From Hymenopellis radicata (lineage: Eukaryota > Basidiomycota > Agaricomycetes > Agaricales > Physalacriaceae), in NCBI GenBank assembly GCA_015501595.1, contig JADNRX010000006.1:248001-312000 (forward strand): DNA of 64,000 nucleotides, given 5' to 3'. Position 1 is the stretch's first letter. Every line of letters starts with the position of its first letter. The notes below the pieces were generated by a model. The model made no database searches. It saw only the letters and a program-made list of their open reading frames with translations, and was not told the DNA's origin. Of this stretch, positions 35,197 to 48,685 are shown one piece after another. The position numbers were made by a program, and so were the translations under genes.

Positions 35197-38100
35197 ATGG
35201 ACCGTCTCTGCGGTACGTTACTCTATGCCACCACCATCTCCGCCTGTTTTCTCATATACACCGTCACAGACGATGTCCTACAGCTCATATTCGACGAAAT
35301 GGCATACCCTGGCGACCTTATACTCGTCTGCAAGCGCTTCTACCACTTGTCGCAAGATCCATATGTCCGAGCACACTACTTCATGGAGCGGCATGGGGCT
35401 ACCCAGGCGTTGTATCAGGCTTTGGGACGAGGAAAGGTGTTGACAGAGCGGGTACTTGATGTGCGTCTGTCCCTCATGTCTCTCGCTTCTGCTAGCTGTC
35501 TGACTGCATCATTTTCGTCCACTTACCTCCATGATTATCTCATTGCTCTTGTGATTGCCTCTCAAACAGATCTTGATGTCGAGCGGTGCCCATTTCTCCA
35601 GGTACCTCGTCCAGGTTGCCTTCCATCACTATTTCTATACACGGACCCATTTCATCAAAACAAACTGGGTACGAAACGTACCCCTCTCGGTTTTCACCTA
35701 TTTCCTCAAGCTTGCCGCGGATGCCTATGGAGACATACCGCGCGGAAAGGTAGACTCATCCAGCCCTCTACAGCATGTTACCTTCTCACTGTACTGTCGT
35801 CAGATGGAAGATGACGGTGCTATATTCACATGGTTTCTACAAGAAAGTCGTTATGCCGAATCTTCGAAACGTGTAACTTGGGAGAATGTACGCGACCTGT
35901 TGGACAAGTACAATGTATGCGCTGCAATCATGTCTCATTCCCCATCTCTGACACCTACTAGTTCATTCCCTTTTCGCCAAAGGATCCGCTTATGGCACAA
36001 TTCCCTCTGGCTCTCGCGCTAGAGCCGAGACTACTTCCCTATGCAGTGGCGAATGGATTCTATATGGACTCCAAGTACCGCAACTTTATCTTCCGGAAAA
36101 TGTTCGAGAGGGTCTCGGATCGTACCGCAGACACTATAGCAGACAACGTGCGAGAATTGTGCAGGCTGGATTCAACGTACGTTCTTCAGAACCCGTCATG
36201 TGAAGTTCTTCACTTACAAGGTGATTCAGTATGTTTGTTAGCCGAACCGTTGCCGCAGAAGTTTGTATGGAAGCAAAGTATAACTCCAATGGATATACCG
36301 CGCTCAAGAGCCTGAATGTCACGAACGACCTAGTCTTCAATCTCGGCGCCCTCGTACAAGATCTATTAAAGGTCAGTAATATAATTCACATAGTTCATAT
36401 ATAGCGCTGACCGTTCGGGCAGCTCTTTTACAAGTCTAGGTCTGTGACGCAGAAGCCCACACAGGACGTCTTAAGACATCTCTGGAAGGACTTCCTTCGT
36501 CTGATCCCACGGTTCGCCTGGTCATGCTGTTGACGGTGTTTCTTCCTGGGGATAACAACCTGAACATTACGACTGTATGCGAGCAACTTGCCACGCTAAA
36601 GCTGGGCCAGATCACGAAGACAGATATGCGCAACCTCATGATCAATCCCTACATGGAGCATTTCACTGGACTTGTCGATTTCATGCGGCAAGAGGTTGTG
36701 TCGGATATCACACACAAAAAGGGCATGACATCCTCCGAAGTATTGACGCTTGTCGAAGAGGTCTCGTGCCGCTGTCTGGAGATTGGATGCAAAGTATGTC
36801 GCAACCAAAACGATATACGCTCCTGCTGGCTAATGGGATGTACCACAGGGTCGCATGTTACAGAAAGTCTGTGAAGCTTACCCGAGCGCTCGGAAGGCAA
36901 TCGCAAAGACGGTTTCGGAGATACATCAAGTCAATGTGGACGACGTTTCCAAGGATCGAAAGTACAAACTCTGTCGGCCGTGGTATAGAGGAAGTGAAGA
37001 CAATGATTTCTTTTGGAACGGCTTGCCTTCACGAACTGAAGGGGCAGATTACCTCTCCAAGGCCCCTTCACATCAGTTCTTGGTTTGTTTGTCTTCTCTC
37101 ACACGCGACAGGTAGCTCATCTCGCTTCAGGGTGCTATCGGGCAGGAATCCTTGTCCGCGATGATTCGTCAAGACGAAACTGTTCCTACGAGGGCGCGGA
37201 GAAGGATGTACCTTGAGGCACCACCTTCGACAAATCTTCCCACTATTCCGATCGGTACGCGATTTCTTTGATGGGCCGAACGGAAAATGACCGTTATACA
37301 GACCAGATGTATGTAGGGCGGTGGATAAAGATGGAGTTTGGTTCCAGGTGTAACATAACGGCAGTCTTTTTGACTCATGCGATTATGAACGATGACAGCA
37401 TGGTAGGTGTCCCGACACTCCATGTACATGGCTAATAGACGTCTTGTTAGGTCCTTGAGAGTATCTGTCGCCTCCCAGACCAGCGGACCCCGTGCCATTG
37501 ACATTCAAGCATTTTCAGACATTGGCCGCCTACAACAAGCGCCTGTAAGTTTTATCATCCGTCTATTCAGGCATAGTTACTAATATGTGGCGTAGTCATA
37601 TGCTCTCTTCCGGTATATCGAAAAAGGCGGCGAGTTCTATGCCAACGAAGAGGACTATATCTCGAAACCGATATCCGTTAGGAAACCGGAAATCAAGAAG
37701 GAGGACTCGGTCCCACCCCCCAAAACCGTGAAGTTACCTTCAAGTCCTTCTCATCGCCCTCGGAAGCGGCCTCGTCGGAGCGCTGCTACGACAGTGCATT
37801 CATACGCAGTGCCCGGTTCCGATGACGAGGCAATGGTTGTTGATGGCGGTCAAGGTGATGATGAAAAGAAATTGCACCCGGCGATGAGCATTTGCGGTTG
37901 TGGATCAAGCATTTAGGGGAGTTGCTGAAGGCGGAACATTCCAAGGTCTGCATCGCCATTTATTCGCAATTGATGTGATTTGACGGTTGATTTGGCAGCA
38001 TCTGGAGATCAAGCGACGTCTAATGCGGGAAGCTGGACCTGGAGCCAAGGTCCGGGTATTCAAGGTACGAGGTGGTGTAGCGCTTATGCGACGTTTTACT

Positions 38101-38272
38101 GATCTCGGAGCAGAACGAGTTCTTCAAATCACTAGCTACGAATTTGAGGCTCTTGCGCAAACTCGACGAAGAGAAGCGACAAGGGACTGAATGCTCAAGT
38201 GACGTGTCCTTGAGCGATATGGATGATGACGATTATATGAAGACCAGTAGGTCTAAACGAAGGAAGACATGA
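35197..38272 (+). CDS. Large F-box protein
   Basis: The first exon (M-D-R-L-C) splices at 35213 to D-D-V-L-Q-L-I-F-D-E-M, giving an F-box at the extreme N-terminus. It includes D-L-I-L-V-C-K-R-F-Y-H-L. About eleven further exons follow in a consistent frame by my junctions. The protein should be near 800-900 aa. The middle is helical without a recognised repeat. The C-terminal part holds a basic Pro/Ser segment (H-R-P-R-K-R-P-R-R) likely to be a nuclear localisation signal, then a charged helical region ending R-S-K-R-R-K-T. F-box proteins recruit substrates to SCF ubiquitin ligases. The exons around 37255-37550 were the hardest to place. Confidence 0.75.
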
Positions 38273-38565
38273 AATCATGAAAGAATTGGATGATATTTAT
38301 TTCGCATGACACACTCACTCGCATTGCATAGCATCGCTTCGAACTTAGTTGCCTTACTTATAATAATTGTCACATTGCTACCCACTTAATTGTACATTCT
38401 TAGTTATTAGCCTAATTTTATGCCAGTGGTATTGCTAGGACCAGCAGTGTGGCGATGGGATGGGCTGCCTTTGAGGAGCAGTTCCACTGCAGGCGTGGGA
38501 ACGCTGTCCGAGTATGGTAGGTATAGTCAGCTGTCGGAACGCACCGACTCTCGTTCAGCGTTGAC

Positions 38566-39846
38566 ATGGAGGCCTTATTCTTCAACGTACTGTCTTTCTC
38601 GGCGCCGTTCTGGTTATCGCGACTCAACTCACACAGTCCTACAGGTCGACACCGGCTTTCTTGAAGGCACAGTGAGGGGGTACAAGGCTGGTATCCTCAC
38701 CCAGAGCCATTACGCCAACTTGACACAGTGCGAGACTCTTGAAGGTGTGTTTCCGCTGCAAAAATACTAGACACATTGCTATAATAATGTAAAGATTTCC
38801 GGACTCAGCTGTCTGCGACGGACTATGGCAACTTTCTCGCCAACGAACCCCTGCCCATCTCGACGTCGACAATCACCGAAAAGGCCACCCAGCTGTTGGT
38901 GGACCAGTTCAACTACCTCCGCACGAATGCCGTTGAGCCGTTGAGCAAATTCCTTGACTATATCACGTCAGTGCAGCTTTTCAGCGCTGTCTTCTGTTCT
39001 TACTGAATGTCCAACAGTTATGCGTACATGATTGACAACGTTGTGTTGCTCATTACGGGAACACTTCATGAACGGGACACTCACGAACTCTTGGACCGCT
39101 GTCACCCGCTTGGAGTGTTCGACACGATGCCGGCATTATGCGTAGCAACAAATGTAGAGGAGTTGTACCAAAGTGTCCTTGTGGAAACTCCGCTTGGTAC
39201 GTGTATACCCGCCGCCTTACTTTCTATCATTCATCTCTCCTTTCTAGCGCCGTATTTCCGTGATTGTCTATCGGCATCTGACTTGGACGACCTTAACATC
39301 GAGATCATCCGTAACACCGTTTACAAGGCGTACCTCGAGGACTTCTACAACTACTGCTCATCCCTTGGGTCCCCAACATCCGACGTCATGCAGCGCATCC
39401 TCTCATTCGAAGCTGATCGGCGCACAGTCAACATCACCATCAACTCGTTCAACACAGAGCTGAGCAAGGAGCAGCGCGCCAAGCTCTTCCCGGCTATTGG
39501 GCGCCTCTTCCCCGAGGGCAACAACCAGCTTGCCAAAGCCGACGAAATCGACCAGGTCCGCCAGGTGTGCGAGAACGTGTCCGAGTACCGCTCCTTCTTC
39601 TCGGAATCATCAGGGATGAACGGCAGCGCCGGTGACGAGTCGGGTACCGCGGCGCAGCTCGAGGATCGTTTCTTCCACACGGAGGTCCACTTGAACAAGC
39701 TGGCTTTCCTCCAGCAGTTCCAGTATGGCATCTTTTACAGCTACATGAAGCTGAAGGAGCAGGAGATCAGGAATATCACCTGGATTGCGGAGTGTATTGC
39801 TCAGGATGCGAGGGACAGGATGCAGGACTTTATACCCATCTTCTAA
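38566..39846 (+). CDS. VMA6: V-type ATPase subunit d
   Basis: Five exons (38566-38586, 38645-38744, 38795-38966, 39018-39196, 39248-39846) sum to 1,071 nt, 356 aa, matching the family's 340-360. It begins [15 protein letters not shown]. Conserved blocks include [32 protein letters not shown] and the terminal [11 protein letters not shown]. Subunit d sits on top of the c-ring in the V0 sector and couples it to the central stalk of the proton pump on vacuoles and Golgi. Confidence 0.96.
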
Positions 39847-39992
39847 TACAGCGGACTCATCTTATTAGTATCACAACAATCAATTATAATTTGGACGACA
39901 CCATCCTGATGAGACCAAGAGTACATGGGAGAGCCTATATATACATGGAATTTTGAACAGATCATTAAGTTATAAGAGGTTGAACATCATCT

Positions 39993-41281
39993 TCATGCTA
40001 TGTCATGCAATCCTGTCTTTCTGTCCCGCTCGAACTGTAAAGTCGGCATTGGGAACGCTTCCGTTACAGAAGGGCTAGGAACAGTCCTCTTGACGTCTAG
40101 AATAGAAGGTGTAAGCAAGTGACTCGCATCGAATGGGCAGACATACCAAGTTGAGGGTCGTAATTCCTACCGATAACTGCGGCAGCAGCACGCGTGCGTT
40201 GTTGACGTTGTGTGCGCTTCTTGGTGATGTAAAAGAATAACCCGCAGAGCGCCACAAAGACGAGTCCTCCGACGACGCCACCGACGATCGCGCCAATACG
40301 AGTGCTCTTATGGGAGCTCCCGGTGCCACCGGAAGACGGACTAGTGTACATGTCGGCGATGCTGTTGTACGACGCATTGTACGCGACAAAGTCGAAAGCG
40401 ATGGGGTATGAGTTGATCACATCTGTGATGTTCACCGTCAGCACATGCTTCCCCGCGTCCAGATCGACCTGGAACAGCCGCGCCATGGGGATGGGCTGGA
40501 CGGTGGTATTCGCCAAGTGGACGACCTCCCTGATGGCGCCGTCGTCCAGCGTGTACTCGAGCGTAAAGTTCCCATCCGCTGTCGTGTCTGTCAGGATGCC
40601 GTACACAGCGACCGAATCACCTGGAGAGGAGTATTAAGGAGGTTATGCGCGCGGTAAGGTGAAACGTACCGACGAAGGAGACCTCGAACGAATCACCGAT
40701 AGTGTTGGTCCAGTGTGCAGTGTTGAGATATGGGCCCGTTGAGTAGTCAAAGGTGGCCGTGGTGAGGTTGTGGGTCGTCCAGCCCTTTCCGCTATACTGT
40801 ATCGCACTATTCGTATCGTCCAGCATGACCGTGCGGCCCTTCATCGCGGTCGACTCGCCCGCGGTGACAGTAAGGTAATCAAACGCGGGGAAGAGCGCGG
40901 TGTTGCCCAGGGCGTAGGTCAACTTGTGCAGCCCATCCGAGAGCTGGCCCGAGTCGTACGCCCCGTCCCCGGTCTCGCGCAGCATCTCGCCGCCATCAAG
41001 CTGCACGCTGTAATCACCCTGCGCCCACCGAGTGATGCCAGCTGAGATCTTGACCCGAGTGCCTGGCAAAAGCGGGCATCAGCGAAGCGCATGGGGGGGA
41101 GACGAGTGCGCCACCGACCGTTGAAAGCATACGAGAACCAGCCGTCGCCGCACCCAGAGCTCGCGATCGACGTCCATGTCTTGCGAAAGTAGGACTGGGT
41201 GACCGTCTGGCGCGTGGACGGGCAGAGGTACTCGACGCTCGCGTCTCTGTCGTCGACGATGTAGATGACGCTCGCGGCCAT
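39993..41281 (-). CDS. Signal-less single-pass membrane protein with two beta-rich ectodomains, paralog A
   Basis: Four exons (41281-41119, 41062-40670, 40620-40147, 40096-39993) sum to 1,134 nt, 377 aa, all introns in phase 1. It starts Y-I-V-D-D-R-D-x-x-x-x-Y-L-C-P with no signal peptide. Two beta-rich modules follow, each ending in a D-Y-L-T-V or D-F-V-A-Y strand, then a Ser/Gly linker. A membrane helix (A-I-V-G-G-V-V-G-G-L-V-F-V-A-L-C-G-L-F-F) is followed by a basic stretch (K-K-R-T-Q-R-Q-Q-R-T-R). The short cytoplasmic tail has V-I-G-R-N and, after the last intron, D-V-K-R-T-V-P-S-P. Agaricomycetes carry families like this, but I know no assigned function. Carbohydrate binding by jelly-roll modules is a guess. 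Confidence 0.85.
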
Positions 41282-41966
41282 GGTCGAGGGGGGCGAGGGA
41301 AAGATCAAGCAAGAAGAGCCGCCATTTTATTCGGTGACATCATGAGACCTGGTACCGTCCTGGGAATGGAACAGCCGGGAAGCCAAGCACAGTGACAGAC
41401 AGCAAGAAGCCGAAGCTTATCGATGTATCTAGCGCCCAGAGTTTACACAAAGTCCAGTGCAGATAGAGCCTGACGTTCCTGAGCTTCTTCGATTTGAAGT
41501 TAAGGGGATTGTATGCCACCAAGGGCCCACAACAGGAGATATGGGAAAACGGGAATGATTTCGAGGGGTGCATGTGGTCGTGGAATCGTGATGGATGAAG
41601 AAAGTCGTGTGGAGGTGATGGAGTGACGGTAGAACGAGACGTCGGAAGAAGGCTCCGAGTATACTTGGCAATCACTGAATACGTGTTGTTCAGCAAATCT
41701 ACTGTATAGGAGAAGAGTTGGTTGCACCGTGCACTTGCACGTAAAGCCTGAAATACATCAGAATCAGGAGGTTCTTCTGCACACAACGTACCGCTTGATT
41801 TGAAAAATAGCCTCTAGACCTCGAATCCCCCTCACTGAACTGAAGTATAAAATAAGTGCTACAATACAGTATAGAGTACAAGAACTGCGGGATACATTTC
41901 CTCATTAACCGTTTGAATTAAACTATCAATCGCTCTAGAAAAGAGCACCCTGTGCTCAACATCGCG
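41282..41966. other. Intergenic region
   Basis: Minus-strand frames at 41340-41905 have no recognised domain and no homologous partner upstream of the other two paralogs. I take this as promoter of paralog A and downstream region of the GH71 gene. Confidence 0.5.
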
Positions 41967-43934
41967 CTACTCAGCGCTGGCGCTGGCGACGAATGCGTTG
42001 AAATTATACGTCTGTGGACTGCCCTGGAACGAGAACGACTCAGGGCTCAATTCGACAACCGCGTCACCATCCCGTTCGATTACGCCTTTCATAGTGTCCC
42101 CTGCACTAATTGAGATCGAGAGCTTGCTCAACCCCGCCGGAACGTCGAAGGTCTGTGAATTTGTGTCGGATGTACTCAGCGTTACTGTAGCCGGCGCGGT
42201 GGCCAGCACGACGGCCCATACAGCGTCCTCGAACTAAATTCACAGCTCAACGATCAAAGACCTTGTTATCGATATGAATTCGCGTACCAATTCGAAGTTT
42301 GTGGTTGCCCGACGGAGTCAGCTTGTGCCTCGGCAAGGACAGAGTGCGGGCGCGCCCACATGTAGATTTGGTCCTTGTCCACGTCAGGAAATGCCCCGGT
42401 CTTGAAGGCTGTCGCATAGTACCTTGTGAGCCCCAGCCAGGCTGAATGAAGCGTTAGCCTTTGTGAGGATGAGCGAAATAGACCTTGTTGTTATTACCTG
42501 TATGGTTCATTCCGTCGGTCCAAGCTTCGCTATTCGGCTGAGCGCCTTTGATAGGCCCAATGTAATGTGATTCGCCATAGTCGTTCCAAGTGTTGATCTC
42601 GACAATGTCGAACTTGTCACGCGAGTCAATAAGCGCCTCCCATCGCCGTGAGTAGAGGTGCTGGTCACCGAGATATACGAACTATGGAACTGTCAGCGTA
42701 GAAATCAACATTATAAAGACCAGAGACTGACATTCTTGTTGAAAGAGTCAGGTCCGTAGTGGGTAAAGAACCACGGAGAAACAGACGCCATGTAAACGAG
42801 CTCCGAGCTCTCATCTCGAGAAGTGAGACCATCTCCAAGCGTAGACAGGCCCTGTAAGTGCTGCTGATCTGTTTCTGTTGACCCGATGAACTTGGTAAGG
42901 GCAGATTCTAGACCGCTCAGAGTGTTGGTGGACAGTAGTGTTTTCAAACTTGCAGAAGTGTCGGACAACAATGAATTGGCCACATCGGTTGTCAATTCCA
43001 CAGGCCAGGCGGAATTCCACTTGAAGAGGTGTGAGATCATGAAATTGAAGATAGTCATCAAAGGAACTTACATTGAAGTCTCCGTGCATGACATCCTTGA
43101 AGGTAGAGAACGTTGCTGGGTCGACGAAGAAGGAGGGTACAAAGAAGACATTGTTCGAGAGATCCGGATGCTGTACAAATTGCGTCTTCCATCCTTCTGT
43201 AACGCTGCTTTGTCCAAATGTGCACGATTCTCCGGAGAACGTAGAGACGAAAGCCTTATTGCCGTAGATGAATTGGTTAGGGTGCGACATATAGGTCTGT
43301 ACCCAGCTCCGGAGAGCCTGAGCGTCGTCAGCGCTGGCACAGGCAAGTGCAGTCATATCGAGTGAAAAGAAGAGCTTAAAATCTAGACCGGATTGAGAGG
43401 CAGCTTCGTATCTGAAAATCATTAGCTCCCGGTAACATAAAATGAAAGAACAACATACGCGTTTGAGACTTGAGCTTTTTGGAAATCGTCACTACCGACG
43501 TTGAGGGCAAATCCATCAATACCAGAGGCATGAGCAAGAGTAACATCATCGATCCAGTCTTGTAGAGTGTATGGGAAGGTGTTTCCGACCATATGGTGGG
43601 CGACGACAAACTTTTGACTGGACGAACTCGGGATGGTAGAAGCAGACGGCGCTGGAGTAGATAGCGAGCTTGTGGTCAACACAGAGCTGGTACTGGAGGA
43701 AGAGGAAGGCGCGTCGGTGGTGGATGGGAGCGAGGTCGAGGAAGTCATGGAGGTTGGTGTGGCAGTCACCGTGACGGTGACCACCGAGGCGGGGGGTGAA
43801 GCCGAAGGGCGGGTGACTGACAAAGTAACAACGGAGGACGCAGTCTCTCCGGTGTCATTGCGTCTAAACGGAATGACATATGCGTTAGCGAGCGTGAGGG
43901 CATAAACGATGGTGAATATGAGAAAAGAATGCAT
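41967..43934 (-). CDS. GH71 alpha-1,3-glucanase (mutanase), secreted
   Basis: The first exon (43934-43459) has a signal peptide (M-H-S-F-L-I-F-T-I-V-Y-A-L-T-L-A-N-A), then a long Ser/Thr/Pro-rich stalk, then F-V-V-A-H-H-M-V-G-N-T-F-P-Y. Downstream exons carry G-I-D-G-F-A-L-N-V-G, F-F-S-L-D-M-T (catalytic Asp region), N-T-W-N-D-Y-G-E-S-H-Y-I-G-P and the C-terminal A-V-V-L-A-T-A-P-A-T-V. All are GH71 hallmarks. GH71 enzymes cleave alpha-1,3-glucan in fungal walls. At the last intron (acceptor at 42234/42235) the frame is off by one base, possibly a missing G. The gene lies between paralogs A and B on the same strand. Confidence 0.9.
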
Positions 43935-44346
43935 GACGGTCGTAAATTGGCGCAGCCAAACGTGGAGGGAAGGAAGGAATAGCGAAAGAATAAGGATCTT
44001 ATACAAGCAAACAATAAGCACCTAGTCGGCCAATAGCGCTTCATGGTCTCGACGCGTACGCGTGAAGAACAATGGCTTTGATGGGAACAATGGCTAGGCG
44101 CTGGCGACCAAACAAAATCCGCTGGCCAAACAGGTGCCAGAGCCCAGCCATCATGCATCAGTACTTCATGACTAGTTGTCGCAGCTGCGTTGCGTAGAGC
44201 TGAATTGGCTAAACCTACAGAGCTGCAGTGACGGAGGCAGGAAGGAAGAGAGATAATGTCACGTGACTCCTATTGTACAGCTAGTAGCTTTCTTCCTTAA
44301 ACTTCGATAGACATAAACTGTGATATGTACACTCAGAAACTCTCGA
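43935..44346. other. Intergenic region
   Basis: Promoter region of the GH71 gene and downstream region of paralog B. No supported feature. Confidence 0.5.
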
Positions 44347-45572
44347 TTATGCAGGGTTCATAACAGACATTGAATGCGTTTCCGGTGCCGGCACGGTTTT
44401 GACGTCTTGGGGTGTACATGAGTAAAAATACTAGGACACTGGACAATACTCACCGCGCCGCCAATTCAAATGCCGAGAGATTGCAGAGGCAGCATGCGAT
44501 GTACGCTGTCGCCTTGCTCTCCGGTTTCTCATTATATACAACCCCAACATGACGAGCCCGATAAAGCACAATCCGCCGACGACGCCCCCAACAATTGCGC
44601 CGGTATGGCTTTGCTTGTGCGTAGTCGTTGATGATGATACTGGTACCGTGTCCAAGTCACCAATGCGTTCGAAAGTAGCATTGTACGCGATGAAGTCGAC
44701 TGCGAGCTGGAAAGACTCTGTGACAGCGGTAACGTTGACAGTCAAAAGGTGTTCAACGTCGTCGTCTTTTAAATCCTCTTGTAGAACCGGGAACATCTGG
44801 AGATCTATCAAGTCAGAATTGGCAGCGACTACTTCAATTGCTGGTCCGTTGTCGACATTGTAACGGAGAGTCATATTTCCATCCCTTCCACGAGGAATAA
44901 CAGCATAGAGTGCAACAGAAGAGCCTAGAAGGGATCATGTAAGTAGTGATTAACATATGACTAGGAAAGTACTGCACCCCGAAACTTCATGGATAAGGAA
45001 TCACCAACGGTTTCAGTAATGTGGGCAGTGGTCTCATACACATCGGAAACAGTGACACTGTTGATGTTCACGACCTTCCAACCGATACCAGTGTACTTGA
45101 TGTCACTAAGCATGTCGTCGACGAGCACAGTGCGGCCTCTCATCTCTGTATTTTCTCCAGCTTCAATGACGAGATAGTCGAACATCGGAGCGAGGGAGGC
45201 ATTCAAAGTGGAATAGGTCAAGGTATGCTCTCCATCGGGCAAGCTGTCGAATGAGATTTCCCCAGCCCCAGTGACATTCATGTTGTTGTCGATTGTTAAA
45301 GTGCCGTTGACGCTGAAGGCATGAGTGCGCGGAGCTGAGAATCCCGCCATCACTTTCGCGCCTTGGCCTGTAACGAGATGCATCAAAACCAAAGACTGCA
45401 GTTGAAGACTCTTCTTACCGTTGAACGAATACGTGAACCAAGCATCGTCGCACGAAGTAGGACTTGTAGTGGACAAAGTTCCCCGGTAAACGTTGGGAAG
45501 AGAGCTGAAATGCACCGATGAACAAAGATAAGAGATGTCTCGGTCGTTGTTGTCTACAATGTAGGAGACCAT
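44347..45572 (-). CDS. Signal-less single-pass membrane protein, paralog B
   Basis: Four exons (45572-45419, 45367-44978, 44924-44454, 44405-44347) sum to 1,074 nt, 357 aa, with the same phase-1 introns as paralog A. It starts M-V-S-Y-I-V-D-N-N-D-R-D-I-S-Y-L-C. The beta-rich region includes F-D-Y-L-V-I-E-A-G-E-N-T-E-M-R-G-R-T-V, directly comparable to F-D-Y-L-T-V-T-A-G-E-S-T-A-M-K-G-R-T-V in paralog A. The membrane segment is A-I-V-G-G-V-V-G-G-L-C-F-I-G-L-V-M-L-G-L and the tail ends with D-V-K-T-V-P-A-P-E. No signal peptide is present. Confidence 0.85.
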
Positions 45573-45951
45573 GACGGTGAGAGTCAAGCAGTGTAGTGCG
45601 CCGTTAGTGTCTGGGTGTTAATTTTTTAAATATAACTACAAGAGTAAGCTTGTACAGCAGTATTCTTGGCAGTATTGTCTAATCATCCAAGGCACTATAG
45701 AGAGCACGGGAGAAGTTCGTCGTATGAATAGGCCTACTTGACGGTGAGCTTAAAGTTATAAAGAGCAGGAAGTAGCATAAACACCAGTAAATGTATGCCT
45801 GGTAGAGGTGTGTTGAAGTCGTGACGATGCGCAGAGTCTAAAATCTAAGCGATGTCGCAAGATACATTCTTAGCTCTTCCAAGTTCTAAACAGATCAATG
45901 CTAATCAGTAGCAGGTCTTGCCGGAAATTCCTGGCCATCAGTCAATGTTGA
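45573..45951. other. Divergent promoter region
   Basis: 379 bp between paralog B (minus) and the disordered-protein gene (plus). AT-rich near 45625; no feature supported. Confidence 0.5.
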
Positions 45952-48685
45952 ATGGATGACCGCGCACATATTATCGAGGAGAAGGCGCGTCGTCCAAAAA
46001 TGGTAATGGTGCGCAAGGGCCTGACAAGAACAAACAAGCTCCTACCCTGGTCCGAACCCCATTCGCGTCTGAACCAGAACACATTGCAGACGCGTTCAAT
46101 GAGTCGTCCGCCATCCAGAGCGCCACCTCCGTTACCGTCGCTGGTCACTCCGTCGGCCTCCCCGCCACCTCATTTATCATTCCACCGACCAGACTCTCTG
46201 CCGCCACTCAAACGACGACGACTGTCAACAACACCAAGCCGAGCATCGTCCTCTTCCTCGCTACAAGACGTCACATTTGACGTGGAAAAAGAGCGTGGAG
46301 ACTCGGTGCTAAGGCTCCTTGGCACCTGGGCACAGCTGGAGGAGCGGTGGACAAGGCGCATCGACGAAGACGATGTTATTGATCTCAGAACGCTCGATGT
46401 TATCGAAAATCGAGGCGTTTTGGAGTCCATGTCCAAACCGCGCGAATTTGGTATAAACAAAGACAGTGATGCAGCACGGGATCGCGCGTCAGTAGACGAC
46501 GAGGACGACGAAGACTCTGATGACGATTTGGATGCCATTTCCGGGTTTGACATTAATGACAGGCCGATAGAGGACGCCTATTCTGACGATAACATCTCCA
46601 CTACCGACGAAGACGACGGCTCCCCTCTCCAGGATCCCTTACCCAAACCTATTGGGCATTACGGGCGACTGGACATCAATAATCCTAAGGATGCGGATGA
46701 CCTTAGGGCCTTTCTAGAGGCAGAACGGCTTCGGAAAACTCTCCAAGGAGACATAGATGACGATGATGACGGAGACGAGTTCAATTTTGAAGGAGACACT
46801 ACTATCGTCTACGAACCACACGTCGATCCCGAAGAGGTCTTGCAGCTCAGCGGACATGACGATGAAGACAGTTCGTCCGAAGATGAGCTGGCCGCTCCGG
46901 AGGAGAAGTTGTCCTCGTCACCGCGCAAGAAGGTCATTCTCAACGTGGAACCGATACGGGCTGTCCCAAAACCATCTTCTCCATTCAAGGTGCCGAAATT
47001 ACCTGTTGTCTCCACAAAGCCCTCTCCTTTCAAAAATCAACAACTCCAGACACCACCGCGGTCGTCGTCGATCCAATCTACAGACTTTTCATCTCTTCCT
47101 TCACCACTGCCTTCCCCGATATCCCCTCCTTCGCGTCGTTCTACTAAACCAGCTCCTCCCAAAGAGAAAATACAGAGGCCCTCCACCTCTGCCACGCAGT
47201 TGAACGAAGTTCCTCGTATAAACCTGGCGCAAGTCCGTTCAGTAGACAAGAAGGGCAAAGGGACATCGCGTCCCGCCGCTCAAGTCACCAAAACTTCAAC
47301 CGAGCCAAGTCCACGACCATCTCCATCCAAAAAGTCGCGTATGCATCCAGAGGTCGTCATCGTTCGTCCTGTAAACCCGAAGCCAGTGGTCAAAGAGAAG
47401 AGTTCACCTCCCAAAAAGCTGGAAACGAAACGCAGACCACAGACGGAGGAGAGCTCTAGCGAGGACGAAAGCATTACGGAACTACCCAGCTCTCCGTTGA
47501 AGGGTAAATCTAGGGCAAGGCCTGTACATGTTGTTTCAGACAGCGAGGATGATGAACCATTGCGGAAACCTCCTCCTCGTGCACCCAGGCCGGCTGTGGC
47601 GGTACCTGCTCGGAAACGGAAGCGATCCTCTGACGCTCCTCGACGTGCTAGCAGTCAAGCTGTTCAAGTTGACTCCCCCAATGAAGGTTTGTGTTTATTT
47701 CCTGCCATCGAGACAATAAATTCAACACATGTCCACAGAAATGCATCCCGAACTATCGGCGCCTGCGCGTAGTTTGCCCAGGACTCCCAAGCGGCCGAAA
47801 TCACGCATACCCATTTCTGAAGATGAAGAGAGTCCTCCTGATGCTGGGCCGTCCAAGTATCATTCACGTCTGTATTCCACGCGTGACACTGTTTCGCCCG
47901 AGCCCTACAATAAGGTTAAACGTCGGTCTAGATCCCGGATGCAGTCAGCCGACAGCGACGACGAGCATTATCGCTACGCAGGCTCGTCTCATCAGCGGTC
48001 GCGTAGCTACTTCGACCCCTCCCTTCCTCCATCATCTGATTCTGACTATCGCAATCCTTATCCACCACCCTATCCACCGCCAGCGATATGGGAAGCCATG
48101 CATCACCTGTCGAGTTATTTCTTGAATGGAATGGCCCCTCACGGTCCGCCGCTGCCGCCAAATCATTTTACACCTTCGCGCCACCAACACCCAAACTCCG
48201 TGTACAATACTCCCACTCATCCGCATCCATATCCCTACGCATATGATCCGAATCTTTCGCGGGGGACACTACCGCCGTCTTCTCCCGAGGTTGAGTCGTC
48301 TCCTATACGTGGACGGGACGAGATGCCGCACAGAGCAAGTTCAATAGTCGAGCGGAGTCGGTCACGGGGAAGACGCGTTTCATTCAAGTTCGAGGCCCAA
48401 GAAGAGGAGGATGAGCCGTTTCAGGGCAAAGGGAAGGGGAGAGCTATTGCTAGACCGACGCGGAACGATGATGTCGGTACTCCGCCGCCGCGGAAGAGGG
48501 AGAATTCACGGACTCGCCAGCATGTGGTTGGCAGGTCGACGGTGCACGACGACACTGATTCAAGTGCTTCCGAGTCTGAACCAGACAATCGGTCGCAAAG
48601 ACAGGGTCGGTCGAAGAGTCGCGCTCAAACTCCTGGTCCGTCAATGAACAAATTGTTATCTTTCATGGACGAGGCAGGAGATTGA
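45952..48685 (+). CDS. Large disordered, charged nuclear-type protein
   Basis: Exons 45952-47686 and 47739-48685 sum to 2,682 nt, 893 aa. The sequence is dominated by Ser, Pro, Arg, Lys, Asp and Glu. It has acidic patches (D-D-E-D-D-E-D-S-D-D-D, S-S-S-E-D-E-S), many S-P sites and likely nuclear localisation signals (P-P-L-K-R-R-R, P-A-R-K-R-K-R). The only ordered-looking block is around L-R-L-L-G-T-W-A-Q-L-E-E-R-W and G-H-Y-G-R-L-D. I recognise no family. A further exon seems to exist downstream but is cut off by the stop. Confidence 0.8.

Noticed and set aside
41340..41786. 148-codon minus-strand frame downstream of the GH71 gene
   Set aside because: No domain, no splice partner and no equivalent at the other paralogs.
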